Source of the DNA: Pyrenophora tritici-repentis | Lineage: Eukaryota > Ascomycota > Dothideomycetes > Pleosporales > Pleosporaceae | Length of the DNA stretch: 64,000 bases | Assembly (NCBI RefSeq): GCF_003171515.1 | Contig: NC_089391.1 | Span: forward strand, 248,001-312,000 | Reading direction: 5' to 3' | Shown here: in pieces, positions 1 through 11,749 of the stretch | How positions within the stretch are numbered: the first letter of the stretch is position 1 | How the letters are laid out: every line of letters begins with the position of its first letter | Notes under the pieces: generated by a model | The model's input: the letters and a program-made list of their open reading frames with translations, nothing else | The model's database searches: none | What the model was told of the DNA's origin: nothing | Program-made: the position numbers and the translations under genes

Positions 1-925
1 TTCAACTGCGGCCTCGTTGAACCTCCATTTAGAACCTGTTCTACGCAAGTTCTGTACTAGCGATGAGCAAGCCATTCAGACTAAACGAGCCATGTGGCTA
101 CTCTATTGCATTGATAAATCTTATGCGTTGAGGTGGCAAACCTTTTCTGTAAGCTCTACATATTTTTCTTGGGCTAGTCGGGTCAAAGCTGATACAGAAC
201 ACAGCTAGTCAGCGAGGGTTCCCTTCCGATTACGAACCCATCTGACAGCATAATTGGGAATGATGTTGCGACTACACACTCCTCGGAATGGTTGTGGATT
301 CGGGCTCAGTACTCCAAGATATGCTCAAACATCCTGCAGCTCCGAGTGAGCGCAGAGGAAGAGCCATCCAAAGATCATTCTAACAGGGCTGTGGCGCTAT
401 CAACGGCGCTTGGAGAATGGTATAAGTCAACTAGGGTCAGCCAGATGATTCTCTCTCTGGACTACAAGGATGCCATGCGTATCAAGCTCCAGACATCCTA
501 CTATTACTATGAGGCTCGGGTTCAGTTACTGAGTATAAGCCTGCCAGATACACGATCTTCTTCTCCTGCAGAGTCCCAGGAGTATAGAGAATTACTCAAG
601 CAATCAACACGCGAAACAATCTCACTTTCTAGCACGATGTCATCTGAATACCTTCTCCAAGATTGGTACGTGTCACACAAAGTAGTATCTCTCACAATCC
701 GCCTATACTAATTAGTTGTACAACAGCAACCATCTATTCATAAACACAATTGCTCTGTGTTTACTTGCCCTGGACATTCTCCTAGAGCCGGACCAGGACA
801 GTAGGGAGAGCAGAGCTTTACTCAGCATTGTTGCTGGTTTTTTTGCTAGGATAGGAATTATGTTGCCGCAAAGCTCTGTTTTTGAGGAGGTGTCTAACTT
901 AATCGACATTCTTACATATCGTTGA
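1..925 (+). CDS. Zn2Cys6-type transcription factor, C-terminal part (runs off left edge)
   Basis: This is the 3' end of a fungal-specific transcription-factor (fungal_trans) domain. Three exons are supported: about 2-148, 205-665 and 727-925. The introns at 149-204 (GT..AG, 56 nt) and 666-726 (61 nt) keep the frame open. Visible hallmarks are AMWLLYCIDKSYALRWQTFS running across intron 1 into LVSEGSLP, then DSIIGNDV and EWLWIRAQYSKICSNI, and finally an NHLFINTIALCLLALDILL segment. These follow the usual order of the middle-homology region of binuclear-cluster regulators. The DNA-binding cluster would lie left of the window, so target and ligand are unknown. The gene ends at TGA 923-925. It lies 17 kb from the siderophore genes across transposons, so a regulatory link to them is only a possibility. 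Confidence 0.75.
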
Positions 926-1208
926 ATTAAAGGTAGTGTAAGAGCAAACAATATACGCTTATTGTGGTTATCTTTGTTTCGTAATCTCCCGTCCACAGAT
1001 TGATCTTGTCAACAGTCTGTAGGAACTGTATTCTAGGTACCTAGTCCAGATGCTATCTACGCTCGAGATAAACACCAGAAGATCAATGCGAACAGCCATC
1101 CTGATTGTTTGGGCTGACGCACGGCCCACATGCTGCTGAAGGAAGGCGTGATAGAAGGAAGGAAGCTACTAAGCCAGCTGCCCAGTCATGTGGTTAGGGC
1201 TCAGGATG

Positions 1209-1384
1209 AAACGGTTTGGGCCTTGTCAAGACTTACTCTAGTATGAGCTGGGTACGGCTATCGCTACCACACTTTGTTATCCCACACACACATCTATATA
1301 CAGCTCCCCTTCTTTATAGCTATTCCGTGCAACGCAATTCTTTTCCTCTCTTCACACCATTACATATATCTTCACTGCTACCTA
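1209..1384 (+). repeat. Half copy of a MITE family (full copy at 48358-48562)
   Basis: From AAACGGTTTGGG onward this stretch matches the left half of the element at 48358-48562, including the shared block GGGTACGGCTATCGCTACCA followed by CACACTTT. The matching right terminal inverted repeat is not found here, so the copy is truncated or decayed. Confidence 0.6.
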
Positions 1385-2600
1385 GACTGCTGCTTCTGTT
1401 TCCTTACGCAACATCTTATAGAACACTTGATGTTGTACGTAGCAATCGAATAAGCACTCTAAGGAGCATCTCCAATACTTGCGGTAGCGTTTCGTGAAAA
1501 CCTATACCTTATAGCATGACTCACAAGCGAGCCGTCAGCTAAAGTACCTACGAGTAGGTATATACAAGTTCCTCTTCTAGGCTTAGTGTATCTATCTCTG
1601 CAAGCACATCACTTAACCCTGGCATGGTGTTGAGAGAAGTGGCTGCGGGGCTGGCCAACATCACGGCGGTGGTAGCGCACTTGGGAGGAAGGAGAGTGAT
1701 GGTAGGGTTGGTGTACATACTCGGTCTGTATGCACGAGATAGAAACGAGGAGACGGAGCAGGAGCTGAGCAGTAGACCGAACATGATAATCGGGCTTCTC
1801 CAGGGCTTGCTATTGCGCGATCCATACATGGAAATGGTCTATTACCAGCCGAAGAACCCACGTTTACGAGCAATGCCAGACCAGTGTCCGCGATCGACTT
1901 GAGGCTCACCACGTTGAGACGGGTGAGCGAACTGGCTAAATGTGCCAGACTATCAAGCGATCCACGCGACCCTCTAGATGAATGCAGAGATTGAGAAAGC
2001 TCCTTCAAAGGCTGCTCCTCTCAACCCCCCTACCCCCGCAAAAACAAAAAACCTGTGGCTTGGAACAAGGCCAGGGAAGCAGGGACAGCCCAGATAAGGC
2101 GCTGGATGGAGGCGGCATACCGGCACGCGTGTGGAGAGCTCTGGCTTGCCTCGGGTGTAAGATCATAATGCCCTTCAGCAAAGGACTGAAAGAAGGGAAG
2201 ATGACAAAGAGAGTGCTGCTGTAGAAGCCGAAGCGCAAGGAATACGCTATGCCCTCGCAGCGCAGCATCTGGACTTGTCGGCCGAAGTATAACACCAGCC
2301 GGCAATTTCGGAGGCAGCAATCCTCGTCTAGTCACAGACAGACAAAAACGTCCCTTAAAGCAGCAGGAACGGCAACGCGCGAATGCGGACCCATGAATCG
2401 ATCGCCCATTTTCTCTTCTCGCGCAGGTCATGGGGAGAGTTTTAGAGAGCTCTCCTGCCTGCTAATTAGGACACTACTCTAGGAGGCAGGAGGGAGGCTT
2501 GAACGTGGCGAGGGCGACAATTGTGTTTGCAAAGGATAAAGGATGGCTTTTAAGCTAGTTGTGAGGGCGTCACTCTCTATCTAACTTTCACTGTATTGCT
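1385..2600. other. No recognisable gene; overlapping open frames of unknown meaning
   Basis: Several 80-130 residue open frames overlap on both strands between 1548 and 2482. None shows a domain I recognise, and no intron chain links them convincingly. The GC-richer part (about 1990-2330) could be an old coding relic. Confidence 0.3.
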
Positions 2601-3688
2601 TAATGTGGTTTACAACCGAGCGGCCTACAATCTACCAACGCGCCCATATCAATATAAAAACGCGTTATGTCTTAACAACACAACTTGCAATCAATCTATC
2701 CTGAAGTAGATATCCAGCTTACCCTCTCTGATATCCATTCCCAACGCGTTCCAAGTCAAAGACGAGCTGCTACAATCTACAACGTGCCCCGAAGAACCCT
2801 ATCTTACCGACGTGCTGGAAGACGCGCACGATGCGAATGCGAAGCGAACTCAAAGCGCCTAAATAAGCTAAAAGAGGAGGCTGTATTTAAGCGTATTCTT
2901 AAAGAGTCTGTGCGAGGATTTGCGCCTATAAAGGCTGACGTTCGAGCAATGACTGATAAACTCTTGGATGAGTGCGCTAGCAACCCTGTTGGTAAGAACT
3001 GGGTTGACAACTTTGTTAAGAGAACTCCGGAGCTCCGTACGTGCTGGAGCCGTCCTTATAATCACCGGCGAGCTGCCTGCGAAGACCTAGCGGCTATCCA
3101 GCGCTGGTTTGACCTAGTCAAGTCGATAAAGGAGAGGTGGGGTATTGTAGACGACGATATCTATAACTTTGGCGAAACTGGCTTTATGATGGGCAAGATT
3201 TTATCACAGATAGTTATCATAAGCTCAGAGGGATATGGCAAAAAGAAGCGGATACAGCCAGGCAACCGTGAGTGGGTTACTGTGATCCAAGGCGTGGGCG
3301 CGTCGGGTCGCCGGCTACCACCCTTCGTTGTCTTTGCGGGCAAGGTGCTTATCGACGTCTGGTTTCAGAACTTACCTACTGACTGGGTTCTTGAAGTTAG
3401 TCCTAATGGCCGGACGAATAATCAGCTTGCTCTTGCCTGGTTGGAGCACTTTGATACCCATACAAAGAGCTGTACTGTGGGTGGGTATTGACTACTTATT
3501 ATCGACAGTCACGAGAGCCACTGCTCTGTCGATTTTCAAGATCTTTGCAAGGAGAAGGATATTATTATTCTCTGCATGTCTGCACACTCGTCTCACCTAT
3601 TGCAGTCTCTTGATGTCGCCTGCTTCTCGCCGTTGAAGCGCGCGTATGGTGACATGATCTCAGGCTTGGCACGCAACCGCACCCACTA

Positions 3689-5788
3689 ACGTGTCTGTGC
3701 GCGTGATGCCCATAATCGCGTGCCGCACACCCCGCAACATCAACACCAATCCACCCTTACCACTTCAACCACCCATAACTCCACAACTATGAGTTGTATC
3801 AACGCTGCGATTGAAGCTATTGAATCGCGTGATCCCGGAGATAAATTTACATACTCTGAGGTTGCGCGCCGCTTTGGTGTTGATCGCTCTACGTTGTCGC
3901 GACGCCATCAACAGATCCGGGGCTCAAATGAAGCCAAATCACGTAATCAGCAACTCCTTTACCTACACTAGGAGCTACAGCTTCTAGAGCACATTAATGA
4001 GCTTACTAAGGCTGGCTTACCACCGACGAGGACTATAATCTAGAACTTTGCTAGTGCTATAGCCGGAAGGGCTGCCTCCTAAAGCTAGGTGACGCGCTTC
4101 TTTCACCGTCATCCCGACGCGATTATATCACGTTGGTCAACTGGTTTGGACCGCAATCGCCACCAGGCTGATTCTGTATACAAGTACGAGTCGTACTTTG
4201 ATCTACTATCTACTAAAATGGCTCAGCACTATATTCGGGCGCAGGATGTATATAATATAGATAAGAAGGGATTCCTTATTAGAGTAACGGGGAGGAGTAA
4301 GAGAGTGTTTAGTAAGCAGAAATATGAGACTGGGGGCTTTAAGAAAGTGATACAGGACGGCAACAGAGATTGGATCACTGTTATCGCTGCTATATGTGCT
4401 AATAGGAGTACGTTACCGCCCGCGATTATATACGAAGCTACTTCGGGCAACATGTACGCCAGATAGGTTGATGATATCGCAATTGACGATCTAGTCTACG
4501 TTACCTCAAGTCCCTCAGGGTGGACCAATGATTAGGTAGGCCTGGCATGGCTCGAACAGGTGTTTGATCGCCATACGAAGGAGAAGGCCGGCAATCACAC
4601 ACGCTTACTCATCCTTGACGGCTATGGGAGTCACGTTACTATGGAGTTTATTGACTACGCGATCGCCCACAATATTATGTTACTCGTACTACCCCCCATA
4701 GTACCCATACGCTGCAGCCACTCGATGTGGTAATGTTCAAACCTCTAGCAGCCGCGTACTCACTCAGCTTGCAGCACTACCTCCAGGCGAGCCACGGTCT
4801 CTTAGCTGTGAGGAAGGATGACTTCTACCGTCTTTTTAAGCCTGCCTAGGACTCCTCTTTTATTAAGAAGCACGCGTTGAAGGCATTTAAAGCCACTGGG
4901 ATAGCTCCTATAGATCCCGAAGTAGTACTTAAAAAGTTCCGAAAGTCAACACTAACAGCACCGCCGCCACTAGTGAACGTGAGTAGAGCTACTATCACGA
5001 ACCTCATTAATCAGGCCTACGATCCGAGCTCTATTGCGGCCAACAACCTCTCAGAAATACTCCTCCGCCTCCAGGCTGCCAAAGAGATCGCCGAGTACGA
5101 GAAGGACGCACTGCGCGCGGCGCTACACGTTCACCAGAAGCCCCGCAATCGGCACGAACCTCCCCTAGATCTACAGCAGCGAAAAGCGTTCTATTCAGGG
5201 GCAGTTTAGTGGTCGCCGTGCAAGCTTCGAGAGGCCCGCTTTAGGCAGCTAGTGAAGGAGAAGGAGAAGGAGAAAGAGCTACTTGATAAGATAGAGTTGA
5301 AAGAGGCAAAGGAGAACAACAGGATCTATCAACTTAAGATCAAAGAGGCAGCGCGGGCGGCGCGTGAGGAGGCAAAGAAGGTGCGGGATGAAGCCAAGGC
5401 TGTAAAGGCTGCCGAACTTGACGCCAAACGACGCGATCGCGACGCTGCAAAGGCTATACAACAACCCTAGTCGGGCAAGCGTAAGGCTTCAAAGCCCGCT
5501 GCAAAGCAACAGCCAAAAAAACGACGCGTGGGTGGTGCTGGCGGTGGTACTCTGGCTGAGGTGGCTGCACCGGCTCCCCCACCAACAACCACCCGACGCG
5601 GCCGGGCCGTCAATACTCCGGCAAAATATAGATAGACAAAGTTGTAGAGCTACGTCTATAGATCAATACACCGGAAAATCTCGCGATAATAGTTATTGTA
5701 CGTGGCTGCGCAGCCTCAACTTTGCCGTCGTCGCGATATTGGTGGGGTGTGCGGCACGCGATTATGGGCATCACGCGCACAGACACGT
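3689..5788 (+). mobile_element. Pogo-like element A (2.1 kb), nested in P1
   Basis: It is bounded by near-perfect inverted repeats of about 47 bp: ACGTGTCTGTGCGCGTGATG at the left and its complement at the right. TA dinucleotides flank it at 3687-3688 and 5789-5790. The right TA is shared with the adjacent element B. The transposase runs on the + strand. Confidence 0.92.
3789..5635 (+). pseudogene. Pogo-like transposase of element A, RIP-damaged
   Basis: It begins at ATG 3789 with a psq-type helix-turn-helix (YSEVARRFGVDRSTLSRRHQ). A CENP-B-type region follows (LPPTRTII.NFASA..VTRFFHRHP), then the DDE core (VYNIDKKGFLI, IQDGNRDWITVIAA, LLILDGYGSHVTMEF, THTLQPLDVVMFKPL), a lysine/glutamate-rich coiled coil and the usual basic tail ending PAKYR. 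At least eight in-frame stops interrupt it. Most fit CAG/CAA to TAG/TAA or TGG to TAG, for example before ELQLLEHI, at the paired stops before VTRFF, in GWTND*VGLAW and in FKPA*DSSF. A frameshift lies near 4700. The catalytic DE of the first motif became DK. The pattern indicates RIP after insertion. Confidence 0.88.
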
Positions 5789-5790
5789 TA

Positions 5791-7886
5791 CCGTCCGTGC
5801 GCATGAAATGAGCCGGGTCGTGTTTTGAGCCACCCAACAACATCAGAATATCACAAAGATAAGGCTGTAGAGCCACCCACAATAGCTATTATCACGAGAT
5901 TTTGTGGTGTTGTAGTAATTATATCATTGCGATGAACTTGCGCTACTTATATTTACTCGGTACCTTGGTGGTGCGGCCCTGGCGGGTGGTTTGAGTCGGG
6001 ATAATAGATGTAGCCACCTCGGCTTGTACACGAGGTGCACCATCACCAACACCTTTTTGACGCTTCTGCTTTTGAGTAGAGCTTTGTGAGGCCTTACGCT
6101 TGCCGTTTTGGGGTTGTTGTATAGCTTTTTGAGAGTCGCGAGCTGCTTTTCGACGCTCTTTTTCAGCCTTCTCGGCAGCCTGCTCCTTCTCCCGCACCTC
6201 CTTGAGTCTCTCTTTCTCAACACGCTTTTGCTCGGCCTCCTGAAGCTTGTAGAGTCGAGATTGTTCCTTCAGGTATCTTGCCTCTGCTTTTTGTGCTTTT
6301 TCAAGCTGTTGTTGTTGTTGTCGAGCCGCTTCATCGTCCCGAGCCTGACGGACCTTCTTGGGAGACCAGAAGACGGCTCCACCATGATACTCATGAGGCT
6401 TGTTAAGTTGTAGGGTGTAGGACTTCTTTTCCCGTCTCTTTTTGATGCCTATAGCAGCCCTCAGCCCCTTTACTTCCCCCCTAAGGAGGCTTGCTTGGGC
6501 AGAGATGTGATGGAGACTTCGGCGAAGCTTTTTGACGTCCTTATTGCTTTGATCTTTCACTGTACGTCGTATAATAGACTCTAATTTGAGCTAATCGTCT
6601 CCAGAGAGGCAGGAAGATGAGCTCTTATCTGAATTGTAGCCCGCCTTGGCGAATCTTTTGAGTATAACCTCGGCATTAGGGGGGTGAATACCTGTAGCTT
6701 CAAAGGACTTTGTAATCGTTTGAGGCCTAAAAGCAGTACACCAGGCGTTCCAAAAGAGGTGAAAGAAGTCTCCTTTTACTATTGAGAGTAGCCCCTGGCT
6801 GTCCTGAAGGTACTTCGTGAGCTCATTTGAGTAGGCGTCCGAGAGAGGCTTGAACAACGATACATCCAGGGGTTGAAGCGTGTGGGTAGCGTGAGGGGGA
6901 AAGACGGCGAGGAGTATCTTGTTGTCGTTGCAGAAATTGATAAAGTCCATAGTAACATGAGATCCATGGCCATCAAGGATGAGTAATCGGTACCTAGTGA
7001 CTCCTGAACGCCTCGTCTCCCTCATAAACACCTCCTTGAGCTAGGCAAGCCCTATATCGTTGTTCGTCCAGCCCGAAGGAGACGAGGATACGAAGACGGA
7101 GTGCTTTCCAGCTTCAATAGCATCAACCCATGATGATTGTAGGGTCCCGGCGTCCGATTGGAAGATGAGGGATGGACTCAAAGCTGTACCATCGGCGCAA
7201 ACGCAAGCTAACACAGTAATCCATTGAGTATTGCCATCTTGAAGGCATGCCTTAACCCCCTTTTGATCATATAACACCTTGTCGAACACGCGTTTTGATC
7301 GCCCAAGGCTTCCAATTTGAAACCCCTTTTCATCCATATTGTAGATCTGAGTAGGTTGCACCCCATACTCCATCATTTTGGCATGCAGAAGCTTAAATTA
7401 CAAGCTGTATTTAGCCCTTGAATCAGCTTTGTGACGTTTGCGGTCCATCCTAGAGGTGTAGCGCGATGTGAGTTCAGATGGGTGCCTGGCCATAAACCGG
7501 GTAACCCAGGTTTCTGAGACGTCCTTTCCAGCCAAAGATGACGCGAAATTGCGTATCATTGTCCTCGTAGGTGGCAAACGTCGCTCGGAGAGCCCCTTGA
7601 TGTACTGTACAAGCTCCTTCTCCTGTTGTGGGTGTAGCGCGTTATGCGCAACGCTGTGCGGCCTTGTTCGACCTTGGTGTCTTCGGGCGAGCGTAGCCCG
7701 GCTTATATTATACTTTTTTGCAACTTCGCGATAACTAAACGATGCGCCTTCTTCACACGAATCGATATCTTCAATCGCTTTCTGAATCGGGTGCATGGTG
7801 GTGGAGTTATGATGCGTTTTGTATGGGTGGTTGGAGTTGAGGGGTGGCTCAAAACACGACCCGGCTCATTTCATGCGCACGGACGG
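5791..7886 (-). mobile_element. Pogo-like element B (2.1 kb), abutting element A
   Basis: Terminal inverted repeats begin CCGTCCGTGCGCATGAAATG at 5791 and end with the complement at 7886. TA flanks it at 5789-5790 and 7887-7888. It directly abuts element A through the shared TA, so one element inserted into the TA beside the other. Confidence 0.92.
5943..7796 (-). pseudogene. Pogo-like transposase of element B, three stops
   Basis: Read from ATG 7796 leftward, it shows a psq helix-turn-helix (YREVAKKYNISRATLARRHQ), a CENP-B-type domain (VTRFMARHPSELTSRYTSRM) and the DDE core with IYNMDEKGFQIG, LLILDGHGSHVTMDF and THTLQPLDVSLFKPL. A Gln-rich coiled coil follows, then a basic tail ending VPSKYK. 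Three in-frame stops break about 617 codons. One is at KYSL*FKLL near 7398, where relatives have Tyr. The others are GLA*LKEVF near 7040 and GDD*LKLES near 6591, both at expected Trp codons (TGG to TAG). Otherwise the frame is intact, so inactivation looks more recent than in element A. Confidence 0.88.
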
Positions 7887-8675
7887 TATATTAGCAAAGA
7901 GACCTTCCTACCTGCCTTTAAGTCTACTTTTGAGCGGACTCTTACAAAAGAGAATATACAGGCAGGCTTTAGAGGCGCTGATCTAGTCCCACGTGGCCCA
8001 CAGGCTGTGCTATCAAAGCTTAATATGGTAGTGCAGACGCCAACCCAATCGCCGCGACAGGTAGATGCCTGGGAGGCGAAGACACCACGCAACGCGCGCG
8101 AAATTGAGGCTCAAAGTACTCTTATTCGACAGAAAGTAAGGAATCGCCCTGAGTCTTCTGCAAGCTCACTTGACAAGCAGGTTGCGCAGTTGAGTAAGGG
8201 GGCTCAGCAAATGGCACATAAGATGACGCTTATGATGGAGAAAATGAACAGCCTTCAAGAGGCTCTAGAAGGAGCAAATAAGCGGAAGAGCCGTAAGCGG
8301 CGATACGTACGGATAGAGGAGACTCTTACTGTTGGCGATGTACAAGAAGTATTAGCTGAACAGGCGAGTAGCAGTCGTGGTGATGGTGAGAGTGCGTCGA
8401 AGAGGGTGCGAGGAGAAAGGCGGTGCGGGCGTTGCAAGCAGACTGGACACAACGCCCATACCTGCGCAATTAAAGTAGATAATGCTAGCGATAGTGACGG
8501 CTCTTACGGATAAATTGGTATGTCGCAATAGTTTATTGACTGTGATAAAAGTGTGTGATAACGTCTCGACGTCGACTCGCTGGTGGGGCGTGACCGATTC
8601 GCTTGTGAACCACGTTACGTCGCTTTGAAGATGCGAAAGTTGGTGGGGTGCGGCGCTCGCCCGTGGAACACGTTA

Positions 8676-10768
8676 CAGTAGCGGGTCAATCAACGCCCCG
8701 GGTCAGTCAACGCCCCACCCACAACACAACAGCTTCATGAGTATTGCAGCTGTAACGCCTCAACAAAACGTGATAAAATTGCGCAAAAGTAGATTTATAC
8801 TATGTAATAGCCTGCGAAGACTTTGCGCTAGTCTAAATCTTTTTTTGGGCGGCGGATTACCCGCCCTTTAGAGGTTTTTGGTGGAACTGGCTGTGCAACT
8901 ACCTGGGCTCCCACAGAAGCTGTACCACCCCCAACACGTTTCTGACGCTTTGTAGCTGGCTTATGAGGTTTTAAAGCTTTGCGCTTACCCTTTTGGGGCA
9001 ATTGTATAGCTTTTTGAGCGTCGCGGAGTCTCTTCTTAAGGTCTCTTTCGGCTTTCTCTGCAGCCTTCCGCTTTCTGGTCTCCTCCTAACCCTTCTCCCG
9101 CTTAACACGCTTTACAGCTTTGAATTGAAGCTCACAATCGCGAGCTGCCTTCTTGATCTCAGCTTGCTCGGCTTTTTGAAGCTTTTTAAGCTCCTGTTGT
9201 TGTTGTTGTGATGCCCGACGATCGCGAGCTCGTTGTACACTCCTGGGCGACCACAGTTTGGCTCCCCCGTGGTAAACCTCGTCCTCGTTAAGCTGGAGGG
9301 TGAAGGACTGCTTTGATCGCCTCTCCTTGATAGCTAGGGACTGCCTGAGGCCTCTGACCTCCTCACGGAGTATACTGTTTTGAGCTAAGATGTGGCACAA
9401 ACTTCGTTAAAGCTTCTTGACGTCCTTACTGCTCTGATCCTTTACCTCACGGCGTACGATTGACTTGAGCTTAAGCTAATCGCTCCCCGATAGTAATGAG
9501 TTGCCGCTGTTAGAATCCGAAGCTTACTTGGCAAACTTCTCGAGTACAACGTCCGGGTTGGCTGGGTATATACTAGTGGCTTCAAACGACCTCTTAATGA
9601 GTAGAGGTTTAAATACGTTACACCAAGCCCTCCAGAAGAGCGGGAAGAAGTCTCCTTTGGTTAAATTGAGTAATCCCTGGCTGTCCTGAAGGTATCTAGC
9701 CAACTGAGTTGAGTAAGCGTTCGAGAGGGGTTTAAACATACAAACGTTAAGGGGTTGAAGCGTATGAGTAGCGTGAGGGGGTAATATAAACAAGAGGATC
9801 TTGTTGTTGTTACAATACTCAATAAACTCCATAGTTACGTGGGATCTATGGCCGTCGACGATGAGTAATCGATACCCGGTTGAAGCATGCCGTCTGGTTT
9901 CTCTCTCAAACACCCCCTTGAGCCAAGCCAACCCAATATCGTTGTTGCTCTAGCCAGAGGGTGATGACGTAGTAAATACTGAGTGTTCCCCTGCTTGTAC
10001 AGCATTAACCCAGCTTGATTAAACAGCTCCGTTGGCTCCCTGGAAGATGAGAGTAGGACTCAAAGCTTCGCCATCCGAACAAATACAAGCCATCACCGTT
10101 ATCCACTCGGTGGAGCCATCTTTAAGTGCTTGCCTTACCCCTTTTGACTCGTAGAGCTTCTTGTTGAATACACGATTTGTTCTACCAACCCGGCCAAGTT
10201 GAAACCCCTTTTCGTCCATATTGAATATATGTATTGGCTGGACGTTGTACTCCTCTATCTTTTGATGTAACAGCTTGAAATACAAGCTGTACTTGGCTCC
10301 TGAATCAGCTTTGGTCCGCTCCCTGGCCATAGCTTTGCCCGAGCGAGAGATGAGATGGTTGGGATGACGGCGGAGGAACCGGGAAACCCAGCTTTCGGAG
10401 ACTGGTTTGCTAGCTAACTAGCTAGCAAACTGCTGTATCATTACTTTTGTAGGTGGCAAACGTCGTTCAGTAAGCGTTTTGATGTATCGTACAAGCTCGG
10501 CTTCGTGTTCTGGGTGTAGGGATCGATGGGAGACCCCGCGCTGGTCGTGCACACCCTGGTGCCTTCGAGCGAGCGTACTGCGCTCAACACCAAACTGGGC
10601 AGCAACTTTGTTGTACGAGAAATCATCTCCTAGCTCGCGCGATTCAATATATTCAATCGCTTCTTGAATCAGATCCATATTGGTGGAGTTGTGCCGCGTT
10701 GAAGTTTTGTTGTTATGGTGTTGGGGTGGGGCGTTGACTGACCTGGGGCGTTGATTGACCCGCTACTG
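8676..10768 (-). mobile_element. Pogo-like element C (2.1 kb)
   Basis: Inverted repeats of about 45 bp begin CAGTAGCGGGTCAATCAACG at 8676 and end with the complement at 10768. TA flanks it at 8674-8675 and 10769-10770. The left TA is also the right-hand target site of P1, a second case of pogo elements sharing a TA here. Confidence 0.92.
8828..10678 (-). pseudogene. Pogo-like transposase of element C, inactivated
   Basis: It begins at ATG 10678 with MDLIQEAIEYIESRELGDDF. It carries the psq helix-turn-helix (FGVERSTLARRHQGVHD), the CENP-B-type domain and a DDE core with IFNMDEKGFQLG, LLIVDGHRSHVTMEF and THTLQPLNVCMFKPL. A coiled-coil tail ends near 8828. At least seven in-frame stops occur, including FAS*LASKP, GAV*SSWV, PSG*SNND, FAK*ASDS and GSD*LKLKS. 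Several lie at expected Trp or Gln codons. It is closer to element B than to P1. Confidence 0.85.
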
Positions 10769-10770
10769 TA

Positions 10771-11134
10771 GTACGGAGGAGCCTTTCAAAAGTCCTTGCC
10801 CACCTTGGCGAGCAGGGGTATCAGCCACATTCTGTAACAGTACAAGCAGTGAGAGAAAGTTGCTATGCATTTTCCGATGTGTTGTTCTGTTCTGCTGTGG
10901 TGATGGCCTTTTATGGGGCCATCATACTAGTCTGTTTACATGACGTATCTGTGACATGGATAGGTGTAGAAGGTGCTTATCAGTAAGAGGAAGAACCATC
11001 TCGCCAACACGTGGCACCTAGGATGTCCTTACCCCATGGACCGTCACACATTCTGAATTCGGACATATCTCCGAGCTGACGTGGCATTTCTATTCAATCT
11101 CATGCTGTCGTCGCTCTATCTTCTACACCTAATT
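10771..11134. other. Leader of the Tc1-mariner element; no gene seen
   Basis: About 360 bases lie between element C and the ATG of the next transposase. I see no open frame with recognisable content. It probably contains the 5' end of the Tc1-like element, but I could not place a terminal repeat because the other end is lost. Confidence 0.35.
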
Positions 11135-11749
11135 ATGGCTCCTTACGATATCTCTACTCGTGCCCTTGTTGTTTCTTTAAAGGCTACTGGCAAGTCGAAT
11201 GAGGAGATTACCTTTTTAACTGGTATCAAAAAGCGGACGATTAACAATATATTTGCTCGAGCTATTAAACGTGGCTTCGATCCCTGCCAACGGCCTATTA
11301 AGATCCAAGACAAGTATCTTGAAGATGCTTCTCGATCTGGTCGGCCATCAAAGCAGGGAGAGTTCCTAGAGCAGGTAGTCAATCGCGTACGCACTGATCG
11401 CTATGGACGAGAGAAGTCTTGCGCTGACATTGCTGGCGCGCTTAGCCAAGAGGGAGTCAATATATCAGATATCAGTGTGGCGAATCTTGAAGAAAGCAGG
11501 CTACAGAAAGACGAAGCCAACGAGGAAGCCTGGATTGACGAAGAAGATGAAGGAAGCTCGGCTTAAGTGGTGTCTTGAGCATAAAGACTGGACAATTGAA
11601 GACTGGAAGAACGTTATTTGGTCTGATGAGACGTCTGTTATCTTGAATCATAGACGCGGAGGCTATCGAGTATGGAGACAGGCAGATGAGGCCTTCGTCC
11701 GGAGCTGTATTCGTGAGAGATGGAAAGGCTACTTTGAGTTTATGTTCTG

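Larger units (their letters stand above)
2685..8513 (+). pseudogene. Pogo-like DDE transposase, interrupted and inactivated
   Basis: The coding parts are 2685-3686 and 7889-8513. The N-terminal part has a psq/CENP-B type helix-turn-helix (RRAATIYNVPRRTLSYRRAG). The DDE core includes QPGNREWVTVI and then, after a frameshift near 3480, LLIIDSHESH and HSSHLLQSLDVACFSPLKRA. The first catalytic Asp is lost: NFGETGFMMG here, against NFDEAGFMMG in the relative at 45846-47495. The frame reads through the join H-Y-I-S-K-E across the excised TA, then into KETFLPAFKSTF. The tail carries a coiled stretch and a CCHC zinc knuckle (CGRCKQTGHNAHTC). No ATG is left at the start; the homologous ATG position is decayed. 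It cannot be active. Confidence 0.85.
2603..8673 (+). mobile_element. Pogo/Fot-like DNA transposon (host P1) containing two nested elements
   Basis: The left end follows TA at 2601-2602 and resembles the left end of the relative at 45782 (..GAGCGGC..ACCAAC). The right end (TTGGTGGGGTGCGGCGCTCG..) stops before TA at 8674-8675. The ends are imperfect inverted repeats, with the left one decayed by transitions. Removing the two insertions and one TA (3689-7888) leaves about 1.87 kb, close to a normal pogo size. The duplicated target is TA, as in the Tc1/mariner/pogo superfamily. Confidence 0.8.

Noticed and set aside
1216..1497. 93-codon open frame as a small gene
   Set aside because: It falls in the half copy of a MITE that is non-coding in the full copy at 48358-48562.
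7644..8513. Independent 289-codon gene starting at 7644
   Set aside because: Its first part is antisense to element B and its second part is the distal P1 transposase; the open frame spans the junction by chance.
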